Part shown: positions 29,127-38,288 of the stretch, piece after piece | Numbering within the stretch: position 1 is the first letter of the stretch | How the letters are laid out: each line of letters opens with the position of its first letter | NCBI GenBank assembly: GCA_025451845.1 | Contig: JANWJS010000033.1 | Coordinates: 124,001-188,000 of the forward strand | Origin: Steroidobacteraceae bacterium | GTDB taxonomy: Bacteria; Pseudomonadota; Gammaproteobacteria; Steroidobacterales; Steroidobacteraceae | Reading direction: 5' to 3' | DNA length: 64,000 bases | Translations under genes and position numbers: made by a program | The notes under the pieces: generated by a model | Database searches by the model: none | Seen by the model: only the letters and a program-made list of their open reading frames with translations | What the model was told of the DNA's origin: nothing

Positions 29127-30029
29127 CTAGCGTTTGGCGAGCATCCCCTGTGCGAGTTGTCGCACGACGTTGAGAAAGCGTTTCTGTACCCGATCCAACG
29201 GACTGTCAGGCCGATGCATCGCGTACAACACGACTTCGAGAGAAGGCTTCAGCGGACGCATTTGCACGCTGTTCGCATCGCCACAGCGTGCCGTGAAAGG
29301 ATCCACCAGCGCCACTCCTTCGCCCTGTGACACGAGCGAACGGGCCAATTGATACGTCTGTACCGCGACCGCGATTTTGGGCGCCGGATCGAGCTTTGCG
29401 AGGTGGCTTTGAAGCATGCTGCCCAAGGCGTCGCGCACCGTGATACCGATCATGGACTGACTGGCCAAAGCGCCGATCGGCAAAGGTTGCGTCAATTCCC
29501 CCGGCGACCACCATCCTGGCGGAGCGATCGCCATGACCTGTCCGCGGCAGAGCACTCTCTGTCGCAAGTTCTGATGCCCGGTATCCTGTAACGTGAGGCC
29601 GATATCCGTCTCGCGGAGCGTCACCGACTCGCACATCGCCGCTGAATGCTCCGTGGACAGCTCGACCGTCACATCGGGGAAAGTCTTGCGCAACAATACG
29701 GTTGCGGAGGGAAGCAGCACCTGTGCCAGGGTCGGCGTGCAGGTCACGCGCAACGGAGAGCTTCCCGGCTGGCTCATGTTCGTCGTCAGGCGCTCCAGGT
29801 CCTGTACCTCCTGAATGATATTTTCGATCCGCTCGCGCAATAACTGCGCTTGCGGGGTCGGCTGTACGCGTCCACGTACACGACTGAACAGGGCAAAGCC
29901 GAGCTGATCCTCGGCATGCTGCAACGCCTTGCTGGCCGCAGGTTGGGAGATGTCCAGCAGCTTCGCTGCGCCGGTGATGCTGCCCGAGGTCAGAATGGCA
30001 TGAAATAGCTCGATGTATCGCAGCCGCAT
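29127..30029 (-). CDS. LysR-type regulator of the D-amino-acid island (DgcR-like)
   Basis: LysR-family regulator of 300 residues with the N-terminal helix-turn-helix (RYIELFHAILTSGSITGAAKLLDISQPAASKALQHAEDQLGF written in pieces: SITGAAKLLDISQPAASKAL) and the effector-binding domain. It is divergent from the DUF1611 gene. LysR regulators occupy the same place in the described D-glutamate pathway (DgcR with DgcN and DgcA). A 40-nt element lies 120 bp before its start and recurs before the TonB receptor. The inducing ligand is not known; N-acetyl-D/L-glutamate or D-Glu is a reasonable guess. Confidence 0.88.
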   Translation of the reverse strand: MRLRYIELFHAILTSGSITGAAKLLDISQPAASKALQHAEDQLGFALFSRVRGRVQPTPQAQLLRERIENIIQEVQDLERLTTNMSQPGSSPLRVTCTPTLAQVLLPSATVLLRKTFPDVTVELSTEHSAAMCESVTLRETDIGLTLQDTGHQNLRQRVLCRGQVMAIAPPGWWSPGELTQPLPIGALASQSMIGITVRDALGSMLQSHLAKLDPAPKIAVAVQTYQLARSLVSQGEGVALVDPFTARCGDANSVQMRPLKPSLEVVLYAMHRPDSPLDRVQKRFLNVVRQLAQGMLAKR

Positions 30030-30149
30030 AGCGCTCTACCCACCCATTTTCGTCAAGCAGTGCCATCTCGGAGTTCAACACAGGTTGCCGTTTTCAGGCA
30101 AACCAAGACGCTCCGAAGCACCGATTCGATGACTCGGGTAAAGCCCCAC

Positions 30150-30189
30150 AACCCTGAGTTATGCCATCTTCCGGTCTTTTCATTGGTGG
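30150..30189 (+). promoter_or_regulatory. shared 40-nt element, copy B (between lysR and dgcN)
   Basis: AACCC-N5-TATGCC-N6-CGGTCTTTTCATTGGTGG, with the same spacings as copy A at 23094-23133. It ends 68 bp before the dgcN start. Its position between a LysR gene and its divergent target is the usual place for a LysR recognition site. Confidence 0.7.
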
Positions 30190-30257
30190 CCGGCGCCGCC
30201 CATGGTTATGCTTCTTCGGCCTTTTTACGCTGAACGGAAGCAGTTGGAGCGGATTTC

Positions 30258-31301
30258 ATGTTCAAGCATGGCGAAGCGGCCGACCACGGCCATTGGGGCC
30301 CGCCTTTTCTGCTGTACCTGGGTGGAGCAGCGGACGATTTGGCGATCAAGACCGCCAGGGGACTGGCCTACTGGCGACCCGAGTGGTGTATCGGCCAGTA
30401 CCGGGATCCCGAGTGCCGCCCGACGCTCGGCTTGCCGGATATGGAACCGGCGCAAGCCAGTGCCGCAGGCGCAAACACCATGGTGATCGGCACCGCAAGT
30501 GCGGGCGGCGTGATGGCACGCCAGACCGTCGCGGACATCATCACGGCACTGAACGCCAACCTCAACGTGATTTCCGGCCTCCACGAAAAGCTGCGTGACA
30601 ATGCGGACATCGTGGCTGCCGCTACACGCAACGGCCGAACGTTGTTCGATGCCCGCGAATACGCGCAAAGGATCCCTGTCGGCAGTGGCCGCAAGCGTGC
30701 CGGACAGCGCTTGTTGACGATTGGTACCGACTGCTCGGTCGGCAAGATGTACACCACGCTCGCGATCGAGCGCTGCATGCGCAAACGCGGTCTCAAGGCG
30801 GATTTCCGCGCCACCGGGCAGACCGGCATCTTCATCGCGGGTGCCGGCATACCCGTGGATGCGGTGATTGCCGATTTCATTTCCGGAGCGGCCGAATTGA
30901 TCTCGCCTGCCCGTGAAGACGACGGCTGGGATCTCATCGAAGGCCAGGGGTCGCTGTTTCATCCGTCGTACGCCGGGGTGTCGCTGGGCTTGCTCCACGG
31001 TTCCCAACCGGACGCGCTCGTCCTATGCCATGAGCTGACGCGGCAGCACATGCGCGGACTCCCCGGCTACCCGCTCCCCGGCCTCGCGAGCTGCCTGGAA
31101 GCGAACCTCATCGCTGCTCGCTTGACCAACCCTGCGGTCAAGGCAGTCGGCATAGCCCTCAACACGTCGAATGTATCCGAACGGGCGGCCCATGCGGCTT
31201 GCCGCGAGATCGCTGAGCGACTGGACCTGCCGTGTGAAGACCCGGTCACCATGGGAGTTGAATCCATCGTGGACAATTTGCTTTCGTGCTGCGCACACTG
31301 A
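30258..31301 (+). CDS. dgcN: DUF1611 family protein, DgcN-like (D-glutamate N-acetyltransferase)
   Basis: Protein of 347 residues with an N-terminal Rossmann-like part and a C-terminal P-loop-like part (LLTIGTDCSVGKMYTTLAIE around 155-174, then GQTGIFIAGAGIPVDAVIADF and GWDLIEGQGSLFHPSYAGVSLGLLHG), the DUF1611 pattern. DUF1611 member DgcN acetylates D-Glu to N-acetyl-D-Glu, which DgcA epimerises. The start of the DgcA-like gene lies inside its end (16-bp overlap), strong support for a shared pathway. Specificity for D-Glu over other D-amino acids is inferred from context. Confidence 0.85.
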   Translation: MFKHGEAADHGHWGPPFLLYLGGAADDLAIKTARGLAYWRPEWCIGQYRDPECRPTLGLPDMEPAQASAAGANTMVIGTASAGGVMARQTVADIITALNANLNVISGLHEKLRDNADIVAAATRNGRTLFDAREYAQRIPVGSGRKRAGQRLLTIGTDCSVGKMYTTLAIERCMRKRGLKADFRATGQTGIFIAGAGIPVDAVIADFISGAAELISPAREDDGWDLIEGQGSLFHPSYAGVSLGLLHGSQPDALVLCHELTRQHMRGLPGYPLPGLASCLEANLIAARLTNPAVKAVGIALNTSNVSERAAHAACREIAERLDLPCEDPVTMGVESIVDNLLSCCAH

Positions 31302-32272
31302 ACATCCAGCACCGCGCGTTTCCGTTGCGGTCACCCTTTCGAATCTCGCGCGGGGTCAAGCTTGCGGCGGACGTGGTGACGGTCGAGCTGGGGCAGGCAG
31401 GTTGCGTTGGGCGTGGCGAATCGGTGCCCTACGGTCGCTACGGCGAGTCCGTGGCATCCGTGATGGATCAAATCGAGGTGCTGCGTAGCGTCCTGTGTGC
31501 AGGCATGGGCAGGGACGAGCTGCAGGCACGCCTTCCCGGGGGGGCGGCGCGCAACGCACTGGACGCGGCGTTGTGGGATCTGGAATCCCGACTCAGCCAG
31601 ATACCCGTATGGAAACAGTTGGCGCGGCCGGCCCGCTTGCCGCTGGTGACTGCTCTCACAATCGGCATTGACACGCCGCAGGAGATGCGCAAGGCGGCCG
31701 CCCGCATCGCGAATCATAAACTGATCAAGATCAAGGTCGATACGGATGATCCGGTTGGGCGAATCGAGGCCGTGCGGGATGCGGCTCCCGCCGCCAAACT
31801 CATCGTGGACCCCAACGAAAGCTGGACGATCGACGTCCTGCGCGAGGTCCAACCGGCGCTCGAACGAGCATCCGTGAGTCTCCTGGAACAGCCGCTTCCT
31901 GCCAATGAAGACGATGCCCTGCTGGAGTTTTCGAGCGGCATCCCGATATGCGCGGATGAGGCCTGCCACACCACCTCGAACCTGCGCTCGCTGCTCAATC
32001 GTTATCAGGCCGTCAACATCAAGCTGGACAAGACCGGGGGCCTGACCGAAGCCTGGCGCCTGCTGCGTGAGGCAAGAGCCTGTGGCTTCACTGTCATGGT
32101 GGGATGCATGGTCTGCTCATCGCTCGGCATCGCACCGGCGTTGGAAGTCGCACGCGAAGCGGACTTCGTCGACCTGGATGGACCGCTGTGGCTGCAAGGA
32201 GACCATCCGGATGGCGTCACCCTGCAAGACGGCCTGCTCATGCCGCCGGCATCCGGATTCTGGGGCGGGTGA
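31286..32272 (+). CDS. dgcA: enolase-superfamily dipeptide/N-acyl-amino-acid epimerase, DgcA-like
   Basis: Muconate-lactonising-type enolase-superfamily protein of 328 residues. Catalytic features: K-x-K at about 148/150 (LIKIKVD), metal ligands Asp175 (VDPNES), Glu201 (LLEQPL) and Asp224 (CADEACH), and the second-base region NIKLDKTGG near 244-252. Relatives are L-Ala-D/L-Glu epimerases of murein-peptide recycling and DgcA, which turns N-acetyl-D-Glu into N-acetyl-L-Glu. Adjacency to the DUF1611 gene favours DgcA, but either reaction fits the island. GTG start at 31286, overlapping dgcN. Confidence 0.87.
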   Translation: MLRTLNIQHRAFPLRSPFRISRGVKLAADVVTVELGQAGCVGRGESVPYGRYGESVASVMDQIEVLRSVLCAGMGRDELQARLPGGAARNALDAALWDLESRLSQIPVWKQLARPARLPLVTALTIGIDTPQEMRKAAARIANHKLIKIKVDTDDPVGRIEAVRDAAPAAKLIVDPNESWTIDVLREVQPALERASVSLLEQPLPANEDDALLEFSSGIPICADEACHTTSNLRSLLNRYQAVNIKLDKTGGLTEAWRLLREARACGFTVMVGCMVCSSLGIAPALEVAREADFVDLDGPLWLQGDHPDGVTLQDGLLMPPASGFWGG

Positions 32273-32434
32273 GCCGACCCCCGGCAAGGTGGACAGAGCT
32301 CTTCGATTGCTGAGAGCATGCTGCGGAAGGGGAATTGCCTCGACAATACCGGCCAGGCGGCATAGCGTTCGTGTCATGAGTGACGGCCATCGGTCACGAC
32401 TCTCTCCATTCCAAGACCTACGAGGTTGAAGGCG

Positions 32435-34261
32435 ATGTTCGAGCCACACACGGCGCAGCCTCTCTCAACGGAACCTGCCCGGTTGGTACGACGACCCGGT
32501 ATCGGATCGTTTCGGGCGGCATTGGCTCTGGCTATCGTTGCACTCAGTACGACGGCCGGCGCGAGGGACAGCGCCAGTACACGAGTGCTCTCCACGATTG
32601 CCAATGCACCTTCCACCACTCGCGAGGCGCTGGCCAAGGCCAAACCGGTCATCGCGCAGCACGCCATGGTGGTCAGCGCTCAGCATCTGGCGACCCTGGC
32701 AGGATTGGACATCCTCAAGCGAGGAGGCAATGCAATCGACGCGGCCGTAGCCGTCGGCTACGCGGAGGCGGTCGTCCATCCGTGCTGCGGCAATATCGGT
32801 GGCGGCGGGTTCATGCTGATTCATCTCAAGAGCGGCGAGAACCTGTTTCTCAACTTCCGCGAGAGAGCGCCGCTGAAAGCCACACCGACCATGTTCCAGG
32901 ATGCCGAAGGCAGAGTTGTGCCGAGTCGCAGCACCGATTCCTACTTGGGAGTGGGTGTACCAGGCACCGTCATGGGCCTCGACACCGCGCTCGCGAAATA
33001 CGGCTCGATGTCGTTGAGAGAGGTGATCGCGCCGGCCATACAGCTGGCCCGCGACGGCTATGTGCTTCGACAGGGCGACGTGAACATCCTCAACGACAGC
33101 GTCGAAGACTTCGCCAGACATCCCAACGTTGCAGCTATTTTCCTGAATCACGGCAAGCCCTACGTGGCCGGCCAGCGTCTGGTACAAAAGCAACTGGCGC
33201 AAACGCTCGAGCAGATTGCCGATGGCGGCACTGACGCGTTCTACCGGGGCGCCATCGCACGCGCCGTGGTCAGGGCCAGCCAGGCCAATGGCGGCATCCT
33301 GGCGGCGCAGGACTTCGCCCACTACACGGTGCAATGGGAGAGGCCGATCCGCTGCAGTTACCACGGCTACACCATTCTTTCCGCGCCTCCGCCGAGCTCG
33401 GGTGGCACGACGCTATGCGAGATCCTGCAGATCATCCAGCCGTATCCGTTCGCCCAATGGGGCTATGGCTCGGTCAACTCCGTGCACTTCCTGGCCGAGG
33501 CCGAGCGCCGCGCGTTCGCCGATCGCAACACCTACCTGGGCGATCCGGCATTCGTCCACGATCCGGTCGACGAGCTGCTTTCAGCCGCTCACGCGGAAAA
33601 GCTGCGATCCACGATCCTTGCGGACCAAGCCACGCCTTCATCGGCGATCCGGGGTGATCTCGGCGCCACCGAAGGTAATCACACCACGCACTATTCGGTG
33701 GCCGACAAGTATGGCAATGCGGTTGCCGTCACGTACACCGTAAATTTTCTGTTCGGCATCCGCCAGATTGCCGGCCGCACCGGCTTCTTCCTCAACGACG
33801 AGATGGATGACTTCACGTCCAAGCCTGGCGTGGCCAACGCAGCAGGCCTGGTGCAAGGCAAGGTCAACCAAGTCGAGCCCGGGAAGCGCCCCTTGAGCTC
33901 CATGACGCCGACCATCGTCATGCGTGACGGCAAGCCGCTTTTGCTGACCGGCAGCCCCGGCGATGCGACCATCATCTCGACCACCCTGCAAAGTATCCTC
34001 AACGTCGTGGACTACGGCATGAACGTGCAACAAGCCGTGAACGCGCCCCGCATGCACCAGCAGTGGTATCCGCAGAAAGTCTGGATCGAGGACGGGATGC
34101 TTTCGCCCGAGTCGCAACGGAAGCTCGAGGCAATGGGCTATCAATTCAGAACGATCCACGGCATGGGCGCCGATGAAGCCATCCTGATCGACCCGAAGAG
34201 CGGCGTGCTCGAAGGCGCCAACGATCGGCGTCGTCCGGCCGGTCTCGCGGCGGGCTACTGA
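32435..34261 (+). CDS. ggt: gamma-glutamyltranspeptidase, periplasmic
   Basis: Ntn-hydrolase of about 608 residues that transfers or hydrolyses gamma-glutamyl groups. A signal-anchor-like segment (FRAALALAIVALSTTAGA) is near residue 25. The self-cleavage and catalytic Thr is the first Thr of HTTHYSVAD at about residue 417, followed by YGNAVAVTYTVN. The substrate-binding KRPLSSMTPTIV and GSPGDATII segments are present. ATG at 32435 is used; TTG at 32426 is in frame with similar spacing to a GAGG box. In this operon it may open gamma-D-glutamyl bonds, but that stereochemistry is not shown by sequence. Confidence 0.93.
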   Translation: MFEPHTAQPLSTEPARLVRRPGIGSFRAALALAIVALSTTAGARDSASTRVLSTIANAPSTTREALAKAKPVIAQHAMVVSAQHLATLAGLDILKRGGNAIDAAVAVGYAEAVVHPCCGNIGGGGFMLIHLKSGENLFLNFRERAPLKATPTMFQDAEGRVVPSRSTDSYLGVGVPGTVMGLDTALAKYGSMSLREVIAPAIQLARDGYVLRQGDVNILNDSVEDFARHPNVAAIFLNHGKPYVAGQRLVQKQLAQTLEQIADGGTDAFYRGAIARAVVRASQANGGILAAQDFAHYTVQWERPIRCSYHGYTILSAPPPSSGGTTLCEILQIIQPYPFAQWGYGSVNSVHFLAEAERRAFADRNTYLGDPAFVHDPVDELLSAAHAEKLRSTILADQATPSSAIRGDLGATEGNHTTHYSVADKYGNAVAVTYTVNFLFGIRQIAGRTGFFLNDEMDDFTSKPGVANAAGLVQGKVNQVEPGKRPLSSMTPTIVMRDGKPLLLTGSPGDATIISTTLQSILNVVDYGMNVQQAVNAPRMHQQWYPQKVWIEDGMLSPESQRKLEAMGYQFRTIHGMGADEAILIDPKSGVLEGANDRRRPAGLAAGY

Positions 34262-34314
34262 TTGGCCGCCCCGCGTCTCAGCCCGATGGAAAACATACAG
34301 CGCGGCGGCGAGCG

Positions 34315-35598
34315 ATGACCGGCACGACCGATCTCGCCGAAGCCGTGTGCGCTGACGATGGCCGTCTGGAAGGCGTGGATCTGCGCGTCCTGGCGCAGCG
34401 ACTGGGCACGCCGCTTCATGTCTATTCCGCACCCGCCATCGGAGCACGCATTCGTGCGTTGCAAACAGCCCTGCGAGGGCAGGATGCGCTGATCTGCTAT
34501 GCCGTCAAGGCCAATTCAAACCTCGCCGTTCTGGGATTGATGGCCGACGCCGGACTGGGTGCAGACATCGTGTCGGCAGGCGAATTGCAGCGCAGTCTGC
34601 GTGCGGGCATTCCCGCCGGCCGTATCGTATTTTCCGGGGTTGCCAAGAGCGCCGATGAGATCGGCGATGCGCTGGCCGCCGGCATCGGCCGCTTCAACGT
34701 GGAATCGAAAGACGAGCTGCGCCTGTTGCAGGATGTGGCGGCGGCCCGGGGCGCGGTCGCACGTGCCTCGGTACGCGTCAATCCCGACGTCGATGCGCTC
34801 ACCCACGCCAAGATTTCCACCGGCAAATCGGAAAACAAGTTCGGCGTGGGCATTGATGAGGCACGCGAGTGGTTCGCGGACAGCACGCGGCTGACGCATG
34901 TGCGCTTGGATGGCTTGCACGTACACATTGGCTCGCAAATGCTCTGCCTGGATCCGATCCAGCTGGCATTGCAACGCGTGGCCGCCCTCTGGCGCGAACT
35001 GACCTCTTCCGGATATGCGATCAACAGTATCGATGTCGGTGGCGGACTCGGTGTGCGCTATCGCGACGGCCAGGACCAGCCCGTTTCCGTGCAGGACTAC
35101 GCCGAGGTCATTCGGAAAACGCTGGACGGCTTCGGCGGCCGCATCCTGCTCGAACCGGGCCGCTGGCTCGTGGCCGAGGCCGGATTTCTGCTGACACGGG
35201 TGCTCCGTATCAAGCAGGGGCGGCAGCGCCGATTCCTGGTCGTGGACGCGGCCATGACCGAGCTCGTGCGCCCGAGCCTCTATGACGCCTGGCACGAGAT
35301 CGTGCCGATCTTGCGCCGCCCACTACCGCCGCAAATCTACGACGTCGTCGGACCGGTTTGCGAGAGCAGCGACACTTTTGCCGTTGATCGCCAGCTGCCG
35401 CCGTGCGAGCCCGGCGATCTGCTGATGATCAAGACGACGGGGGCTTACGGCGCCGCGATGGCATCGAACTACAACTCGCGACCGCTGGCCGTCGAGGTGC
35501 TGCTCGAGCGCGGCCGCTACGCGGTCGTGCGGCGGCGCCAGACGCTCGAGGAAATGATCGCCGGTGAGCAACCGGCACGGAACTGGGAATGCGCATGA
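34315..35598 (+). CDS. lysA: diaminopimelate-decarboxylase-like PLP enzyme
   Basis: Fold-type III decarboxylase of 427 residues. PLP-lysine in CYAVKANSNLAVL, histidine stack GLHVHIGSQ, phosphate-binding GGGLGVRYRDG, EPGR, and catalytic Cys in GPVCESSDTF. LysA acts on the D-centre of meso-diaminopimelate, giving L-lysine. Its placement among D-amino-acid and gamma-glutamyl genes suggests a catabolic role on DAP from cell-wall peptides, or on another D-amino acid, rather than lysine synthesis (inference). It overlaps the next gene by 10 bp. Confidence 0.87.
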   Translation: MTGTTDLAEAVCADDGRLEGVDLRVLAQRLGTPLHVYSAPAIGARIRALQTALRGQDALICYAVKANSNLAVLGLMADAGLGADIVSAGELQRSLRAGIPAGRIVFSGVAKSADEIGDALAAGIGRFNVESKDELRLLQDVAAARGAVARASVRVNPDVDALTHAKISTGKSENKFGVGIDEAREWFADSTRLTHVRLDGLHVHIGSQMLCLDPIQLALQRVAALWRELTSSGYAINSIDVGGGLGVRYRDGQDQPVSVQDYAEVIRKTLDGFGGRILLEPGRWLVAEAGFLLTRVLRIKQGRQRRFLVVDAAMTELVRPSLYDAWHEIVPILRRPLPPQIYDVVGPVCESSDTFAVDRQLPPCEPGDLLMIKTTGAYGAAMASNYNSRPLAVEVLLERGRYAVVRRRQTLEEMIAGEQPARNWECA

Positions 35599-37148
35599 AG
35601 CGGTCTGCCGGATTGCCGCTGATCTCTTTGGTGCTGGTCCTATGCGGAGCAGATGCCCAAGGTGCCTCGCCCAACACCGGTTCGCCGTCCGACTACGATG
35701 GCCTGGTCAGTGCGGTGGTGGCGCAATACCACCTGCCGGGCATTGCTGTCGGTGTCATCGACGATGGCAAGGTGGTTTACACGCGCACGGCAGGGAATCT
35801 GGAATCGGGCAAGCCGATCGACACCGATACGCTGTTCGAGATTGCGTCCAACAGCAAGGCCATGACCGTGACGCTGCTGGCTCGCCTGGTGGAAGAAGGC
35901 AAGTTGCATTGGGACGACCCGGTAACGAAGTACCTGCCGTCATTTCGTATGAACGACCCTTGGGTCACGGCGAACATGCAGGTCGGCGATCTGCTGGTGC
36001 ATCACAGCGGCCTCCCCGAGGGCGCAGGGGATTTGATGCTGTGGCCGGAACCCAATGATTTCACGCCCCGGGACGTGGTGGAGGGCCTGCGTTACCTCAA
36101 GCCGGCCTACAGCTTTCGCGCGGGCTACGGCTACGACAACACGCTCTACATCGTGGCCGGTCAGGTGGCTGCCGCGGCCGGGGGCGCGCCGTATCCGACC
36201 CTCATGCGCCGGGAGATATTTCAGCCGCTCGGCATGAACCGCTGCCAGATCGGCACGTGGAATCGCGACCAGGTGGGCAATGTGGCGCGCCCGCACATAT
36301 GGCAAGACGGCGGTTTCGTCGAAGAGCAGCCCAGCGGGCCAATCGTGCGGGCTGCCACCATGGACGCGGCCGGGGGCGTGCGCTGCAGCCTGAATGACAT
36401 GCTGATCTGGGCCCTGAGCTGGCTGGCACCCACACCGAAGCAACTCGCGTGGTTATCGCAGGACCAGCGCCGGAAAGAGTGGACCGCCTATACTCCCATG
36501 CCCATATCCGCACGTCGCCGTGCCTGGGATGGCACCCTCTTTTACAGCTATGGTTATGGCTGGCGCATTGCCGATGTAGATGGACAGATGACGGTGTCGC
36601 ACACGGGCACGCTGTCAGGCATGTATTCCGCCGTGACACTGCTGCCGTTCCGGAAGAGCGGCTATGTCTTCCTCATCGACGCCGATGCCGATAATGCGCG
36701 CACCGTGCTCAATGAGGTACTGACCAAGCGATTCACCGCCCCGCAGAGCGCTCGCAGTGTGGCCAGCTACGCCGACGAGCTGGCTCGCGAGGATCGGCAG
36801 CAACGAAATTCGCGCGTTCCCAATACGTCCTCGCGCAAGCCTGCGAGGCCCATGGATCTCAAGGATCAACTCGGTGTGTGGCGCGACCCGTGGTTCGGCG
36901 AGGCGCGGATTTGTGCACGAGGGGATGCAGTGTTCTTCGCCTCGCGGAAATCGCCCATGCTGGCCGGACAGGTCATGCGCGTCGGAGAGCACTATCTGGT
37001 GCACTGGGGCAGCGGGAATTCCGAGGCCTGGCTGCTTTTTCCCAGGCAGGCTGGCGACGAGTTGCGCATGGCCAAGGTCGATCCCGACGCGGACTTCAGC
37101 GACGACTACGAAGACCTGGCCTTCAAACGAGAGCATGCTTGTGAATGA
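35589..37148 (+). CDS. beta-lactamase-fold serine hydrolase with C-terminal extension
   Basis: Secreted protein of 519 residues (signal LPLISLVLVLCGADAQGA). Class-C-type catalytic signatures are S-N-S-K in LFEIASNSKAMTVTLLARL, Y-D-N in YGYDNTLYIVAG and the third box SHTGTLSG. The last 130 residues form a DUF3471-like beta domain. Members include DD-peptidases, D-aminopeptidases and esterases. In this operon a peptidase acting on D-residues is likely. Overlaps lysA by 10 bp, so it is co-translated. Confidence 0.85.
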   Translation: MRMKRSAGLPLISLVLVLCGADAQGASPNTGSPSDYDGLVSAVVAQYHLPGIAVGVIDDGKVVYTRTAGNLESGKPIDTDTLFEIASNSKAMTVTLLARLVEEGKLHWDDPVTKYLPSFRMNDPWVTANMQVGDLLVHHSGLPEGAGDLMLWPEPNDFTPRDVVEGLRYLKPAYSFRAGYGYDNTLYIVAGQVAAAAGGAPYPTLMRREIFQPLGMNRCQIGTWNRDQVGNVARPHIWQDGGFVEEQPSGPIVRAATMDAAGGVRCSLNDMLIWALSWLAPTPKQLAWLSQDQRRKEWTAYTPMPISARRRAWDGTLFYSYGYGWRIADVDGQMTVSHTGTLSGMYSAVTLLPFRKSGYVFLIDADADNARTVLNEVLTKRFTAPQSARSVASYADELAREDRQQRNSRVPNTSSRKPARPMDLKDQLGVWRDPWFGEARICARGDAVFFASRKSPMLAGQVMRVGEHYLVHWGSGNSEAWLLFPRQAGDELRMAKVDPDADFSDDYEDLAFKREHACE

Positions 37149-37199
37149 GGGCGCGCCTCGCGACGATCATGTGCTGACTTTCGGTGCGGAGAAACGATC

Positions 37200-38264
37200 A
37201 TGACGCGCAAACTGGCGCTGTTGGCGCTGATGTGGCTGATGCCGACGATCTGTGCGTATGCGCAATCCGCCGAGCAGGCGAGGCGTGCCGATATCGACGG
37301 CCTGATGAGCCGCTACCAAGGTGAAGTACCCGGCGCCTCGCTGCTGGTCGTCAAGGACGGCCAGGCCATCGTGAGACGCGGCTATGGTTACGCGAATATG
37401 GAGAGGGAGATCAAGTCCGGCCCTGACACCAACTATCGCCTGGCATCGGTGACGAAGCAGTTCACTGCCGCATGTATCCTGTTGCTGCAACAGGATGGGA
37501 AATTGCAGCTGAAGGACCGCGTGCGCAAATGGCTGCCGGAACTTCCAGCCGAAGACGACAAGATCACCCTTTACCATTTGCTGACTCACACCAGCGGACT
37601 GATCGATTATGAGGACCTGATTCCCCCCAACCGAACTGCCCAGCTGGACGATGCCGACGTACTCAGCCTGATCGCTGCACAGCACCGCCTCTACTTCGAG
37701 CCTGGCAGCGCTCACCGCTACAGTAATGGCGGCTTTGTGCTTCTGGGCTTGATCGTCGAGCGCGTGTCGCGCATGGATCTGGCGGCTTTTTTGAAGAAGC
37801 GCATTTTCCAGCCGCTCGGGATGGACCACACCCTGATGTACGAGCACGGGCGGGGGCCCGGGGTATCGAATCGCGCCTACGGCTACAGTGATATCAACGG
37901 TACGTGGTCGAGAACCGACCAGGACATCACGAGCGCCACTCGCGGCGACGGCGGCATCTACTCCTCCATTGACGACCTCGGCAGGTGGGATGCGGCGCTG
38001 TACACGGACAAACTGCTGAACGCAGACTCGCGGCGCAGGGCCTTCACCGCGCACGAACCGACCGACGACCCCGACGTGACTTACGGATTCGGCTGGCGCA
38101 TCTCCGGCAATACCGTGTGGCACTCCGGCGAGAGTATCGGGTTTCGTAACGTGATCGTCCGCTGGCCGAAACAGCACCTCACCGTGATCATCCTCAGCAA
38201 TCGCAACGAATTCCAGCCCTATCCGCTGGCGGTCGCGATCGGGCAGTTGTTTTTGCACCGGTAA
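37200..38264 (+). CDS. beta-lactamase-fold serine hydrolase, short form
   Basis: Secreted protein of 354 residues (signal ending YAQSA). Catalytic motifs are S-V-T-K in YRLASVTKQFTAACILLLQQDG, Y-S-N in HRYSNGGFVLLGLI and the HSGES box near the C-terminus. It lacks the C-terminal domain of its neighbour, so the two are separate relatives rather than a recent exact duplication. It probably acts as a D-aminopeptidase, DD-carboxypeptidase or esterase in the periplasm; the assignment among these is open. It begins 51 bp after the preceding gene. Confidence 0.85.
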   Translation: MTRKLALLALMWLMPTICAYAQSAEQARRADIDGLMSRYQGEVPGASLLVVKDGQAIVRRGYGYANMEREIKSGPDTNYRLASVTKQFTAACILLLQQDGKLQLKDRVRKWLPELPAEDDKITLYHLLTHTSGLIDYEDLIPPNRTAQLDDADVLSLIAAQHRLYFEPGSAHRYSNGGFVLLGLIVERVSRMDLAAFLKKRIFQPLGMDHTLMYEHGRGPGVSNRAYGYSDINGTWSRTDQDITSATRGDGGIYSSIDDLGRWDAALYTDKLLNADSRRRAFTAHEPTDDPDVTYGFGWRISGNTVWHSGESIGFRNVIVRWPKQHLTVIILSNRNEFQPYPLAVAIGQLFLHR

Positions 38265-38288
38265 GCGAGGTCTTCCGCAGCAACTGCA

